Assembly: GCA_947629485.1 (NCBI GenBank)
Contig: CANRDX010000009.1
Location: 1 to 52,246 of the forward strand
Source of the DNA: an uncultured Clostridia bacterium
Lineage (GTDB): Bacteria > Bacillota > Clostridia > Christensenellales > Borkfalkiaceae
Direction of reading: 5' to 3'
Length of the DNA stretch: 52,246 bases
Made by a program: the position numbers and the translations under genes
Shown here: piece after piece, positions 1-8,596 of the stretch
Position numbering within the stretch: the stretch's first letter is position 1
Layout of the letters: every line of letters starts with the position of its first letter
Notes under the pieces: model-generated
What the model saw: only the letters and a program-made list of their open reading frames with translations
Database searches by the model: none
Told to the model about the DNA's origin: nothing

Positions 1-71
1 AATTGGCAGACGCGCAAGACTAAGGATCTTGTGGGATGACCGTGCAGGTTCAACTCCTGTCGACCGCACCA
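1..71 (+). tRNA. tRNA-Leu(AAG), 5' end cut off by the window
   Basis: The sequence ends in a 7-nt acceptor strand CGACCGC, discriminator A and an encoded CCA (69-71). The anticodon arm is CAAGA-CTAAGGA-TCTTG, which puts AAG at positions 34-36 of the tRNA and therefore reads CUU (CUC by inosine). A T arm GCAGG-TTCAACT-CCTGT follows, and between the two lies a long class II variable arm, as expected for Leu. About 16 nt of the 5' acceptor strand and D arm lie outside the window. Confidence 0.9.
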
Positions 72-80
72 AGTCATTGT

Positions 81-133
81 AATCCGAACCAAATACTCGT
101 AACGAGTGAGTGGTTCGGATTTACTTTTTATTT
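81..133 (+). terminator. Intrinsic terminator after tRNA-Leu
   Basis: An 11-bp inverted repeat (81-91 with 111-121, AATCCGAACCA and its complement) encloses a second short stem (95-99 with 103-107). It is followed by a T-rich run (TTACTTTTTATTT). It starts 10 nt after the tRNA CCA end and fits a Rho-independent terminator. Confidence 0.7.
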
Positions 134-209
134 ATGAGCGACATATGCTACTTGCCTTTTATTTTTATGATATAATTAAAATGATAATCAGTAATTCGGA
201 GGAGAAGAA

Positions 210-659
210 ATGAATCGCTTTTTTGACATATTGTTATATATCAATTTCTTTGTCGCAATTCCATTTTTTATCATAGAAATCATTCGTTTTCCTGTTTGGG
301 TTGAAAAAATCGACCTCACGAAAAATAAAAAGGGCAAGCCGACCGAGCGTTATCTTGAAAATAAATATGTACTGTTGGAATTACGCATTGCTTTGACCGT
401 AATACTTTTCGCGGCGGTCAGTATTGTTTCCCTTTTGTTCGGCTCTTTTCCTCGCGAAATCGAAGAGCCCGGTCCTTTAATATCTCTTCCGATACTGATC
501 ATGTTATTGGGTACAGGGCTCGGAGGATTTTTCTTGGGGAACTATTTTTACAAAACGGCGAAAAAGAGCGAAATTTTCAAAAAGATGGGATCCTTCGGTG
601 TTATTTATGTGCGCCAACGCTATCAAATGGGGATGGGTGTGCTCATTTGTTTTTTCTGA
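210..659 (+). CDS. Small membrane protein of unknown function
   Basis: A 149-residue protein that I do not assign to a family. It begins with ATG behind a clear ribosome site (GGAGGAGAAG, about 197-207). Three hydrophobic stretches are visible: residues about 5-25 (LLYINFFVAIPFFIIEII), 58-78 and 90-112 (ILIMLLGTGLGGFFLGNYF). A basic segment, LTKNKKGKPTERYLENK, lies between the first two. This suggests a three-pass inner-membrane protein with no visible catalytic motif. Base composition is clearly more AT-rich than the housekeeping genes that follow, and neighbouring genes are broken or isolated, so it is probably part of an accessory strip behind the tRNA. No operon partner is visible. Confidence 0.6.
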   Translation: MNRFFDILLYINFFVAIPFFIIEIIRFPVWVEKIDLTKNKKGKPTERYLENKYVLLELRIALTVILFAAVSIVSLLFGSFPREIEEPGPLISLPILIMLLGTGLGGFFLGNYFYKTAKKSEIFKKMGSFGVIYVRQRYQMGMGVLICFF

Positions 660-839
660 GCATTATTGTAGCTTTCCCGATTATGGATTTGTTTTTTCTT
701 CTAAATTTAATTTAGCTTTATAAACCTCAATTCAGCGGAGGGATTATGCCGTCAAGCAAAGAATATGACGACCTGCCGATGCCGAAAATCAAGAAACGGT
801 AAATTTCAAATTTGCCGCGCGGACGACAGGCATCTATAA

Positions 840-1163
840 CATTCCTTCTGGCGGTTTGCCCTTTCCAACGTAAAAGGTATCTATCTTATTGCCGATAAAC
901 TGACGGGAAAACAGTATGTCGGGAGCGCATACGGCGAAAAGTGCATTTGGCAGCGGTGGTCGGCTTATGCGAACGACGGGCACGGCGGCAATCAAGAGTT
1001 AAAAGCCCTTCTTGCAGAGCACGGACAGCAATATAAAAACAATTTCAAATATTCCATTTTGGAAGTATGCAACATGAATCTCGGGAACGATTACATCATC
1101 GGGCGGGAAAATTATTGGAAAGAAGTGCAGCAAACGCGAAAATTCGGGCTGAACAAGAACTGA
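840..1163 (+). pseudogene. Degenerate GIY-YIG nuclease (C-terminal remnant)
   Basis: The frame read from 840 gives a good GIY-YIG nuclease segment: FWRFALSNVKGIYLIADK, then GKQYVGSAYG, then IWQRW and GHGGNQELKALL, ending in GLNKN with stop TGA at 1161-1163. GIY and YVG form the two signature strands of the family. There is no ATG, GTG or TTG in a sensible place. An in-frame TAA (837-839) lies directly before the FWRFALS segment, and the usual N-terminal part is missing. A short 18-codon reading frame in another phase (746-802) with its own GGAGGG site may be the decayed 5' end or may be unrelated. I read this as a truncated, inactive gene in the AT-rich strip. Confidence 0.7.
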
Positions 1164-1173
1164 ACAATTTATA

Positions 1174-1212
1174 AATTTTAATAGCCGCCGACGGGATAGT
1201 CCCGTCGGCGGC
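1174..1212. repeat. 39-bp direct repeat copy 1, containing a terminator hairpin
   Basis: This is identical base for base to 1834-1872. The core is a 13-bp perfect stem, GCCGCCGACGGGA with a TAG loop (1184-1212). On the minus strand it is followed by TATTAAAATT, a moderate U-tract, and it lies 18 nt past the stop of the minus-strand phosphatase gene. It could also stop plus-strand transcription coming from the broken nuclease. Confidence 0.8.
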
Positions 1213-1229
1213 TTATGTTTTGACGTTTT

Positions 1230-1802
1230 TCATTCAAACAAATTATATTGTTGTATCTGCATGCAAGTCTCATCTTTAAAAGTAATTTTTACGATCCACG
1301 GCATAAGCCTCTTTACCCTTTCAAATTGTTCATAATTAAAATCTTTATCGTAGAAATTGATGATACACCCCAGAGCAGTTGCATGCGTCCCTATCACAAT
1401 AGTTTGATTTTTATGTTCTTTTACTATCTGAGCCACCGCCGAAATATTACGTGATTGCACCTCCCGAAGAGATTCACCGCTTGAAAGTTTATAGTCGAAA
1501 TCCGTCCATTGCGCCTTGACGAAAGTCAAAAAATCAAAATCCTCGATCCAACCGCTGCTCACCTTTCGTTCTCTGAAATCATCCCTTATGCAAATTTCCA
1601 GACCGCTTGATTTGGAAAGATCGAGAAGAGTATCGATCGCTCTTTTATAGGGGCTGGAAAAAATCATGTCTACGTTTTTATCGGCAAGAAAGGACGTGAC
1701 AAGTTTGCTATCTGCGATGCCCTTTGGCGTAAGTTCTCTCGATACATCGTCGTGATTATTGGGGTTGCATTCTGCATGTCTGACAAAATAAATCGTCGTC
1801 AT
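1230..1802 (-). CDS. Histidine phosphatase family protein (phosphoglycerate mutase-like)
   Basis: A 190-residue protein of the histidine phosphatase superfamily. The N-terminal strand and catalytic loop FVRHAE place the phospho-accepting His at residue 9. LTPKG and the FSSPYKRAIDTL helix carry the usual phosphate-binding arginine, and the second catalytic His is in IGTHATALG near residue 140. The family removes phosphate from small metabolites, sugars or proteins; the substrate cannot be told from sequence. The ATG at 1802 has no good Shine-Dalgarno sequence. The gene is clearly more AT-rich than purB upstream. It is bracketed by two identical 39-bp terminator repeats exactly 660 bp apart, which suggests that it was inserted between purB and the terminator of purB. 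Confidence 0.8.
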   Translation of the reverse strand: MTTIYFVRHAECNPNNHDDVSRELTPKGIADSKLVTSFLADKNVDMIFSSPYKRAIDTLLDLSKSSGLEICIRDDFRERKVSSGWIEDFDFLTFVKAQWTDFDYKLSSGESLREVQSRNISAVAQIVKEHKNQTIVIGTHATALGCIINFYDKDFNYEQFERVKRLMPWIVKITFKDETCMQIQQYNLFE

Positions 1803-1833
1803 AGTATTATTATCAAATCCGCTTCAAATAAAT

Positions 1834-1872
1834 AATTTTAATAGCCGCCGACGGGATAGTCCCGTCGGCGGC
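1834..1872. repeat. 39-bp direct repeat copy 2, terminator of purB
   Basis: Identical to 1174-1212. Here the hairpin (1844-1872) lies 27 nt past the purB stop codon on the minus strand, so it serves as the terminator of the comEB-cyclophilin-purB transcript. The 660-bp spacing to copy 1 spans exactly the phosphatase gene and its flanks. Confidence 0.8.
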
Positions 1873-1899
1873 ATTTAACCGCTTTTTACATACTGAAAG

Positions 1900-3336
1900 T
1901 TACACTCTCACATCGCCCGCGGCGCCGAGAAAACGGCTGTACTTTGCAAGGATCGGGTCGATGGCGGAAGAGATGAATTCCGCCGTCTGTTCGGGCGCTC
2001 TTCCGATGAATTTCTTCGCGTCGACGACGCTTTTCAGCCTTCCGTGCACGGCTTTGAACGCCTCGTCCCCTTCGACGCGCGCGAGCAGGTCGTTCTCCCC
2101 GCCCTCTTCTTTCACGTTCTTTGCGGCTTCCATCGAGAGAACGCGAAGGCGTTCGTGAAGTTCTTGCCGATCTCCCCCCGCCTTCACGCATTCCATGAGA
2201 ATATTTTCCGTCGCCATGAAGGGAAGTTCCGCCGCGACGTGCTTTGCGATGACCTTCTCGTAGACGACAAGGCCGTCCGCGACGTTCATATAGAGTTCCA
2301 GAATGGCGTCCGCCGTCAAAAATGCCTGCGCAATGACGATGCGGCGGTTGGCGGAATCGTCGAGCGTGCGCTCGAACCACTGCGTTCCCGCGGTCACGGC
2401 GGCGTTCACGGGGAGGGAAATGAGGTAGCGTGCAAGGCTGCTTATGCGCTCCGAACGCATGGGATTGCGCTTATATGCCATCGCGGAAGAGCCGATCTGC
2501 GCCTTTTCAAAGGGTTCCTCCACCTCCTTCATGCTCTGCAAAAGGCGGATATCGCCCGAGAATTTATAGGCGGACTGCGCAATGCCCGAGAGCACGGACA
2601 AAACTTCGTGATCGAATTTCCTCGGATAGGTCTGCCCGCAGACGGGATAGACATCGTTGAAGCCGAGCTTTTGCATCACGCGGCGTTCAAGCTCCTTCAC
2701 CTTCTCGCCGTCGCCCCCGAAGAGATCCAAAAAGCTCGCTTGCGTGCCCGTCGTCCCTTTCACCCCGCGCATGCGGAAGCGGGAGAGCAAACTTTCGAGG
2801 CTCTCATAGTCGAGCAGAAGATCCTGCAACCAAAGCGCCGCGCGTTTTCCCACCGTCGTGAGCTGGGCGGGTTGCAGATGGGTAAAGCCGAGCGTCGGAA
2901 GATTTTTATAGCGCAGGGCAAATTTTTTGTGTTTCTCCATCACGTTCACGAGCTTTCGCAAAATGATGTCAAGCCCGTCCTTCATGATGATGAGATCGGC
3001 GTTGCAATCGACAAAACAGCTCGTCGCGCCCAAATGGATGATGCCCGCTGCCTTCGGCGCGGCGATCCCAAACGCCTTGACGTGCGCCATCACGTCGTGC
3101 CGCGTCGTTCTTTCAAGCTCCTCCGCCTTCTCGAAATCGACGTCGTCGATGTGCGCGTGAAGCTCCTCGACCTGCTCCTTCGTGATGGGAAGCCCCAGCT
3201 CCATTTCGCTCTCGGCGAGAGCTGCCCAAAGTTTCCGCCAGAGGCGGATCTTCTTCCTTTCCCCGAAATTTTCCTGCATTTCACGGCTTGCATAGCGCGT
3301 ACAGAGCGGGTTTTCGTAAAGTATTCTATCTGACAT
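1900..3336 (-). CDS. purB: Adenylosuccinate lyase
   Basis: This enzyme cleaves SAICAR to AICAR and adenylosuccinate to AMP in purine synthesis; it is a cytoplasmic homotetramer of the fumarase/aspartase superfamily. The signature loop SSAMAYKRNPMRSE carries the catalytic Ser region and K-x-N. TTRHDVMAHV and HLGATS are the other two conserved stretches lining the active site. Length is 478 residues, normal for the larger Clostridia/animal-like branch. I start at ATG 3336 (MSDRILYENP) rather than the TTG 12 bases earlier, because the GAGG ribosome site sits immediately before that TTG and leaves it no spacing. The gene follows the cyclophilin gene by about 20 nt and ends in the 39-bp terminator repeat, so comEB, cyclophilin and purB probably form one transcript. 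Confidence 0.95.
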   Translation of the reverse strand: MSDRILYENPLCTRYASREMQENFGERKKIRLWRKLWAALAESEMELGLPITKEQVEELHAHIDDVDFEKAEELERTTRHDVMAHVKAFGIAAPKAAGIIHLGATSCFVDCNADLIIMKDGLDIILRKLVNVMEKHKKFALRYKNLPTLGFTHLQPAQLTTVGKRAALWLQDLLLDYESLESLLSRFRMRGVKGTTGTQASFLDLFGGDGEKVKELERRVMQKLGFNDVYPVCGQTYPRKFDHEVLSVLSGIAQSAYKFSGDIRLLQSMKEVEEPFEKAQIGSSAMAYKRNPMRSERISSLARYLISLPVNAAVTAGTQWFERTLDDSANRRIVIAQAFLTADAILELYMNVADGLVVYEKVIAKHVAAELPFMATENILMECVKAGGDRQELHERLRVLSMEAAKNVKEEGGENDLLARVEGDEAFKAVHGRLKSVVDAKKFIGRAPEQTAEFISSAIDPILAKYSRFLGAAGDVRV

Positions 3337-3357
3337 AGTACTTCGCAAACCTCGTTT

Positions 3358-3873
3358 TTATATTTTTTGCGGCTCGGGATTGACTTCGCCGAATGTTTCC
3401 GCGGTCGCCCTCTTGATGCGCTGCGGCGTCAACGGTCTGTCTCTATGATCCGTTTTGACTTGCGCGATCGCGTCGATCGCTTCCATTCCCTCTACGATCC
3501 TCCCGAACGCGGCGTATTGCCCGTCGAGATAGTTTGCGTCGGCGTGCATGATGAAGAACTGCGAACCCGCCGAATCGGGATCCTGCGCCCGCGCCATAGA
3601 GAGAACGCCCCGCTCGTGTTTCAAGGGATTGGTAAACCCGTTGGCGGCAAACTCCCCTTTGATCCGATAGCCCGGACCGCCCGTGCCGATCCCGTTGGGG
3701 TCGCCGCCCTGTATCATGAAGCCGGCGATCACGCGATGAAAGAGTAGGCCGTCGTAAAAGCCCTTCTTTACAAGGGAGAGAAAGTTCCGCACGGTATTGG
3801 GGGCAACCTCGGGATACAGCTCCGCTTTGAAGATCTTGCCGTTCTCCATTTCAAACGTTACAACAGGGTTCAT
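3358..3873 (-). CDS. Cyclophilin-type peptidyl-prolyl cis-trans isomerase
   Basis: A 171-residue single-domain cyclophilin that catalyses cis-trans isomerisation of Xaa-Pro bonds. The active-site motif FHRVIAGFMIQGGDP with the catalytic Arg is present near residues 46-60, followed by GTGGPGYRIKGEF. SMARAQDPDSAGSQFFIM (around residue 92) contains the conserved Gln and Phe of the proline pocket, and DGQYAAFGRIVEGM the C-terminal signature. No signal peptide is visible, so it should be cytoplasmic. The ATG is preceded by AGGAGTG at a normal distance. It lies between comEB and purB, close to both. Confidence 0.92.
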   Translation of the reverse strand: MNPVVTFEMENGKIFKAELYPEVAPNTVRNFLSLVKKGFYDGLLFHRVIAGFMIQGGDPNGIGTGGPGYRIKGEFAANGFTNPLKHERGVLSMARAQDPDSAGSQFFIMHADANYLDGQYAAFGRIVEGMEAIDAIAQVKTDHRDRPLTPQRIKRATAETFGEVNPEPQKI

Positions 3874-3939
3874 TGTTTCACTCCTATTTCAGATTTTTAT
3901 CTTCGCTTGCGCTACCCTTTTACGGGAAATGCGCCCTTT

Positions 3940-4383
3940 TCATTCGCCGTACTTCTCGATCTTCGTCCCCGCTTCGCGGAAGAGTTCCATCGAGAACTCG
4001 TCGGGATAGCCTTCCTTATACACAACGCGCTTGATCCCCGCGTTGATGATCATTTTTGCGCAAATCACGCAGGGCTGATGCGTACAATAGAGCGTGGCGC
4101 CGTTGATATTCACGCCATACTTTGCCGCCTGTATGATCGCGTTTTGCTCCGCATGCGCGGCATAACACAGCTCGGCGTGCGTTCCGCTCTCGATCTGTTT
4201 CTCGATGCGCAGGCATTTCCCGCGCTCGATGCACGATTCTATCCCCGCGGGCGCGCCGTTGTAACCCGTCGTCATCACCCGTTTGTCGCGCACGATGATC
4301 GCGCCGACCTTTCTGCGAATACAGCTTGCCCACGTCCCCACCTGTTCGGTGAGCGCCATGAAGCGTTCGTCCCACTTTTCCAT
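3940..4383 (-). CDS. comEB: dCMP deaminase (ComEB family)
   Basis: A zinc-dependent cytidine/deoxycytidylate deaminase domain that converts dCMP to dUMP for thymidylate synthesis. The zinc site HAEQNAI (His and catalytic Glu) and the second half PCVICAKMIINAG with its two cysteines are both present. GYNGAPAG is the nucleotide-binding loop typical of dCMP deaminases. I start at ATG 4383 (MEKWDERF), which has a strong GGAAAGGAGG site 5-6 nt upstream; the longer frame would begin upstream of the promoter and has no ribosome site. That gives 147 residues, normal for the family. It heads a minus-strand unit with the cyclophilin and purB. Confidence 0.92.
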   Translation of the reverse strand: MEKWDERFMALTEQVGTWASCIRRKVGAIIVRDKRVMTTGYNGAPAGIESCIERGKCLRIEKQIESGTHAELCYAAHAEQNAIIQAAKYGVNINGATLYCTHQPCVICAKMIINAGIKRVVYKEGYPDEFSMELFREAGTKIEKYGE

Positions 4384-4399
4384 GTCAGCCTCCTTTCCC

Positions 4400-4428
4400 A
4401 TTATAACATACGCGTGAAAAAAGCGCAA
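4400..4428 (-). promoter_or_regulatory. Sigma-A promoter of comEB, with a very short leader
   Basis: On the minus strand a TTGCGC box (4423-4428) and TATAAT (4400-4405) are exactly 17 bp apart. The -10 box ends only 6 bp before the AGGAGG ribosome site (4389-4394), so the expected start point lies at or just before the Shine-Dalgarno sequence. The 5' leader would be only about 10-12 nt. Confidence 0.55.
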
Positions 4429-4498
4429 GACTTTTGCGAGCGGTGCCCCGCGAGAAAGCGTTCCGCAAAAATTTTTTCAAAAAAACTCTTTTTTTTGT

Positions 4499-4526
4499 TT
4501 GACCGCACACCCTCTCCGTTTATAAT
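4499..4526 (+). promoter_or_regulatory. Sigma-A promoter of groESL
   Basis: TTGACC (4499-4504) and TATAAT (4521-4526) are separated by 16 bp; shifting the -35 by one base gives TTTGAC with 17 bp. The ribosome site AAGGAGG is at 4542-4548. I looked for the CIRCE operator (TTAGCACTC and its complement) between 4430 and 4556 and did not see it, so HrcA control is not supported by this sequence. Confidence 0.65.
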
Positions 4527-4556
4527 ATATAAGGAAATATTAAGGAGGCATAAGCT

Positions 4557-4841
4557 ATGAATATCAAGCCCTTGTTCGACAAGGTGGTCGTGGAAAGCGT
4601 CACCGTCGAAGAAAAGACAAAGAGCGGGTTCTATCTCCCCTCGTCCGCACAGGAAAAACCGCAGACCTGCATCGTCGTTGCCGTCGGCCCCGGCGGAAAT
4701 GTAGACGGAAAGGAGACCGTCATGCAGGTGAAGGTGGGCGATAAAGTACTCTGCGCAAAGTACGCGGGAACGGATTTCAAGGTGGACGGAAAGGAATTCA
4801 CCATCATCAAGCAGAGCGATATCCTCGCGATCGTGGAATGA
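4557..4841 (+). CDS. groES: Co-chaperonin GroES (Hsp10)
   Basis: A 94-residue lid subunit of the GroEL-GroES folding chamber. It shows the start NIKPLFDKVVV, the mobile loop around residues 17-34 (EEKTKSGFYLPSSAQEK), GKETVMQVKVGDKVLCAKYAG, and the C-terminal strand FTIIKQSDILAIVE. It begins at ATG 4557 with AAGGAGG nine bases upstream and is followed by groEL 47 nt later on the same transcript. Length and motif order are normal. Confidence 0.97.
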   Translation: MNIKPLFDKVVVESVTVEEKTKSGFYLPSSAQEKPQTCIVVAVGPGGNVDGKETVMQVKVGDKVLCAKYAGTDFKVDGKEFTIIKQSDILAIVE

Positions 4842-4882
4842 TCGCTCGATCGGCATTCTATCAAAAACTATCAAGGAGTTGA

Positions 4883-6517
<1,635 letters not shown>

Positions 6518-6541
6518 TCCGAATATTCGATGAACATGCAA

Positions 6542-6569
6542 AACAGCGCCCCCTCGGGCGCTGTTTTTT
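6542..6569 (+). terminator. Intrinsic terminator of groESL
   Basis: A perfect 10-bp stem (AACAGCGCCC, 6542-6551, with 6556-6565), a 4-nt loop and a run of six T. It lies 24 nt after the groEL stop codon. Confidence 0.92.
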
Positions 6570-6599
6570 CGCAGCTGTTTTATTCTCTCCGCCCGCCGT

Positions 6600-7298
6600 T
6601 CAGGGGCGGAGGGTTTTTTCGATCTCCATAAGCTCTGCGACCGTGTCGATCTCCGCAATGCTGCCCTCGGGGACAGGCTCCACGCCCAATTTCAGAGTAT
6701 CGAGATTCTCATTGACGACGTCGTCCCAAAAGAGATCTTCGTACCCCGCCGTATGAAATCTGCGCTCGATGGCGTCGGCGAGAAAGCTCGCGTCGCGCGC
6801 CTTCAAAAAACACAGCCCGACCATATTATAGCGGTCGTCCCCTCTTTTCCCGACGCGCGTGATCGTGCCCTCCGCGTTCGTATCGAACACCCAATCCTCG
6901 GAATGTCCCTTCACGAATTTCCCGAAGTATGCCGAGCGGGGAAGCTCTCTGCAAAGCAGCGTTTTATCCGCTAAATAGAGGTCGGCTTCGCACACGAAGC
7001 AGTCTCCTTTGCGCAGGATATCGCGGGCGACGTAGATCGAGGAGATATTATTCACCGTCTCAAAGTACGGGTTCTCTATAAGGCGCACCTCGGGGTATTT
7101 CGCGGCAAGCGCGCCGAACTTTTCCTTCAAATATCCGACGACCACGGCGATCTCCCGCACGCCGCGGTTTTTCAAACCCTCTATGACCGTCTCGATCATG
7201 GGTGTGCCGCCCACCGTGATGAGGGGCTTCGGCGTTTCCAGCGTCAGCGGGCGCATGCGGCTCCCCAAGCCCGAAGCCATAAGGATCGCCCGTTCCAT
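6600..7298 (-). CDS. Nucleotidyltransferase, probably CTP:2-aminoethylphosphonate cytidylyltransferase (PntC/LicC-like)
   Basis: A 232-residue single-domain sugar-nucleotidyltransferase-like protein. The N-terminal nucleotide-binding loop is ILMASGLGSRMRPLT, followed by PKPLITVGGTPMIE. ENPYFETVNNISSIYVAR and CEADLYL (metal-binding Asp) resemble LicC, the CTP:phosphocholine cytidylyltransferase. In a locus that also has PEP mutase, phosphonopyruvate decarboxylase, an AEP transaminase and LicD, the natural substrate is AEP, giving CMP-AEP. The alternative is choline phosphate, but no choline uptake or kinase gene is seen here. The ATG at 7298 shares one base with the stop of the PEP mutase gene (TGATG) and has GAGGAAC upstream inside that gene, so the two are translationally coupled. 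It is the last gene of the minus-strand phosphonate operon. Family assignment is secure; the substrate is inferred from context. Confidence 0.8.
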   Translation of the reverse strand: MERAILMASGLGSRMRPLTLETPKPLITVGGTPMIETVIEGLKNRGVREIAVVVGYLKEKFGALAAKYPEVRLIENPYFETVNNISSIYVARDILRKGDCFVCEADLYLADKTLLCRELPRSAYFGKFVKGHSEDWVFDTNAEGTITRVGKRGDDRYNMVGLCFLKARDASFLADAIERRFHTAGYEDLFWDDVVNENLDTLKLGVEPVPEGSIAEIDTVAELMEIEKTLRP

Positions 7299-8593
7299 CA
7301 AAGTTCCTCGATGAGACTGATGATATCCTTGATGGGAAGGAGGCGGGAATCGACTTCCTTTGCGCGATGGAAGCGGAGCAGGTCGCGCGCGGTCTCCTCC
7401 ATAGCGGGAAACGCGCTGCGCGTGAGCTGATTCGCATAGATCACGATATTCACGCCGTGCGCGGCAAGTTCGCTCTCCGTGATCGTATTGAACGACGTGG
7501 GAACGACGACGATCGGCGTGGTTTTATCCGTCTTTCTGAACGCGTCGCAGAACACCAAAATTTCATCGGGTTCCTTCCTTCTGCTGTGGATCATAATGCC
7601 GTCCGCCCCCGCCTTGACGTAAGCGGCGGCACGGGCGAGCGCGTCGTCCATGCCCTGTTCGAGGATCAAACTCTCGATGCGCGCGATGATCATGAAATCG
7701 TCCGTCAGCTGGATCCGCTTGCCCGCGGCGATCTTTTCGCAGAAGTGCTCGATCGTATCTTGCTGCTGTTCCACCTCGGTGCCGAACAGAGAGTTCTTTT
7801 TGAGGCCGATCTTATCCTCGATGATGACGGCGGAGACGCCCATTCTTTCGAGGGAACGCACTGTATAGACGAAGTGCTCGGTCAGCCCGCCCGTATCCCC
7901 GTCGAAGATGATGGGTTTGGTCGTCACTTCCATGATGTCGTCGATGGTGCGGAAGCGCGAGGTCATATCGACGAGTTCGATGTCCGGCTTGCCCTTTGCC
8001 GTGGAATCGCAGAGGGAACTCACCCACATCGCGTCGAACTGGTCGTACTCCCCTTCGTGTTCGACGACGGTCTTTTCGGCGATCAAGCCCGTAAGCCCGC
8101 TGTGGACTTCGAGCGTCTTGACGATGGGGCGCAGTTTGAGCAGTTTTCTGAGCCTGCTGCGGCGCAGTTCGGGCATGGCGAGCTTCTCTTTGTTGCGAAG
8201 GTCGATGCGCCGCACATTCTCGTTGTATGTATAGGGAACGTCGATGATCTTGCCGCCGTAGGCGGAGAGAAGTTTTTCCACATTGTCGCGGATGGCTTTG
8301 AGCGGGGGCTTCTTCCAATTATCGCCGTGCACGACATAATCGGGATGATACGCTTCGATCACCTCGTCGTACATGACTTCCTTTTGGATGATGACTTTGC
8401 TCACGCCCTCGATCCCTTCCACCATGCGGACGCGCTCCTCGATCTCCACCGTCGGGAAACGGTTGAAGCGCACCATCGCCTCGTCGCTGAGAACCCCGAC
8501 GATGACTTCCCCGTATTTTTTCGCCTCGCGGATGATGTTGAGGTGCCCCTCGTGGATCACGCTTGTGCAGAAGCAAGTATAGACTGTTTTCAT
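7298..8593 (-). CDS. pepM: Phosphoenolpyruvate mutase with N-terminal cytidylyltransferase-like domain
   Basis: This is the gateway enzyme of phosphonate synthesis: it rearranges PEP to phosphonopyruvate, making the C-P bond. The 431-residue protein has two parts. Residues 1-130 are a TagD-type cytidylyltransferase fold with the HxGH motif in SVIHEGHLNI and a GDNW segment, but I do not see the RTxGISTT-type second motif. Residues about 160-431 are the mutase of the isocitrate lyase/PEP mutase superfamily: FDGDTGGLTEHF (metal-binding Asp) and the diagnostic gating loop EDKIGLKKNS, which separates true PEP mutases from lyases. IMIHSRRKEPDE follows. The same two-domain layout is known in AepX-type proteins of capsule loci. 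The start has GAGAGGT upstream. The gene follows the transaminase gene by 3 nt. Confidence 0.92.
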   Translation of the reverse strand: MKTVYTCFCTSVIHEGHLNIIREAKKYGEVIVGVLSDEAMVRFNRFPTVEIEERVRMVEGIEGVSKVIIQKEVMYDEVIEAYHPDYVVHGDNWKKPPLKAIRDNVEKLLSAYGGKIIDVPYTYNENVRRIDLRNKEKLAMPELRRSRLRKLLKLRPIVKTLEVHSGLTGLIAEKTVVEHEGEYDQFDAMWVSSLCDSTAKGKPDIELVDMTSRFRTIDDIMEVTTKPIIFDGDTGGLTEHFVYTVRSLERMGVSAVIIEDKIGLKKNSLFGTEVEQQQDTIEHFCEKIAAGKRIQLTDDFMIIARIESLILEQGMDDALARAAAYVKAGADGIMIHSRRKEPDEILVFCDAFRKTDKTTPIVVVPTSFNTITESELAAHGVNIVIYANQLTRSAFPAMEETARDLLRFHRAKEVDSRLLPIKDIISLIEEL

Positions 8594-8596
8594 GAT

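Noticed and set aside
1174-1872. Insertion sequence or CRISPR-like repeat
   Set aside because: There are only two repeat copies, with a phosphatase gene rather than a transposase or spacers between them, and the repeat is a terminator hairpin.
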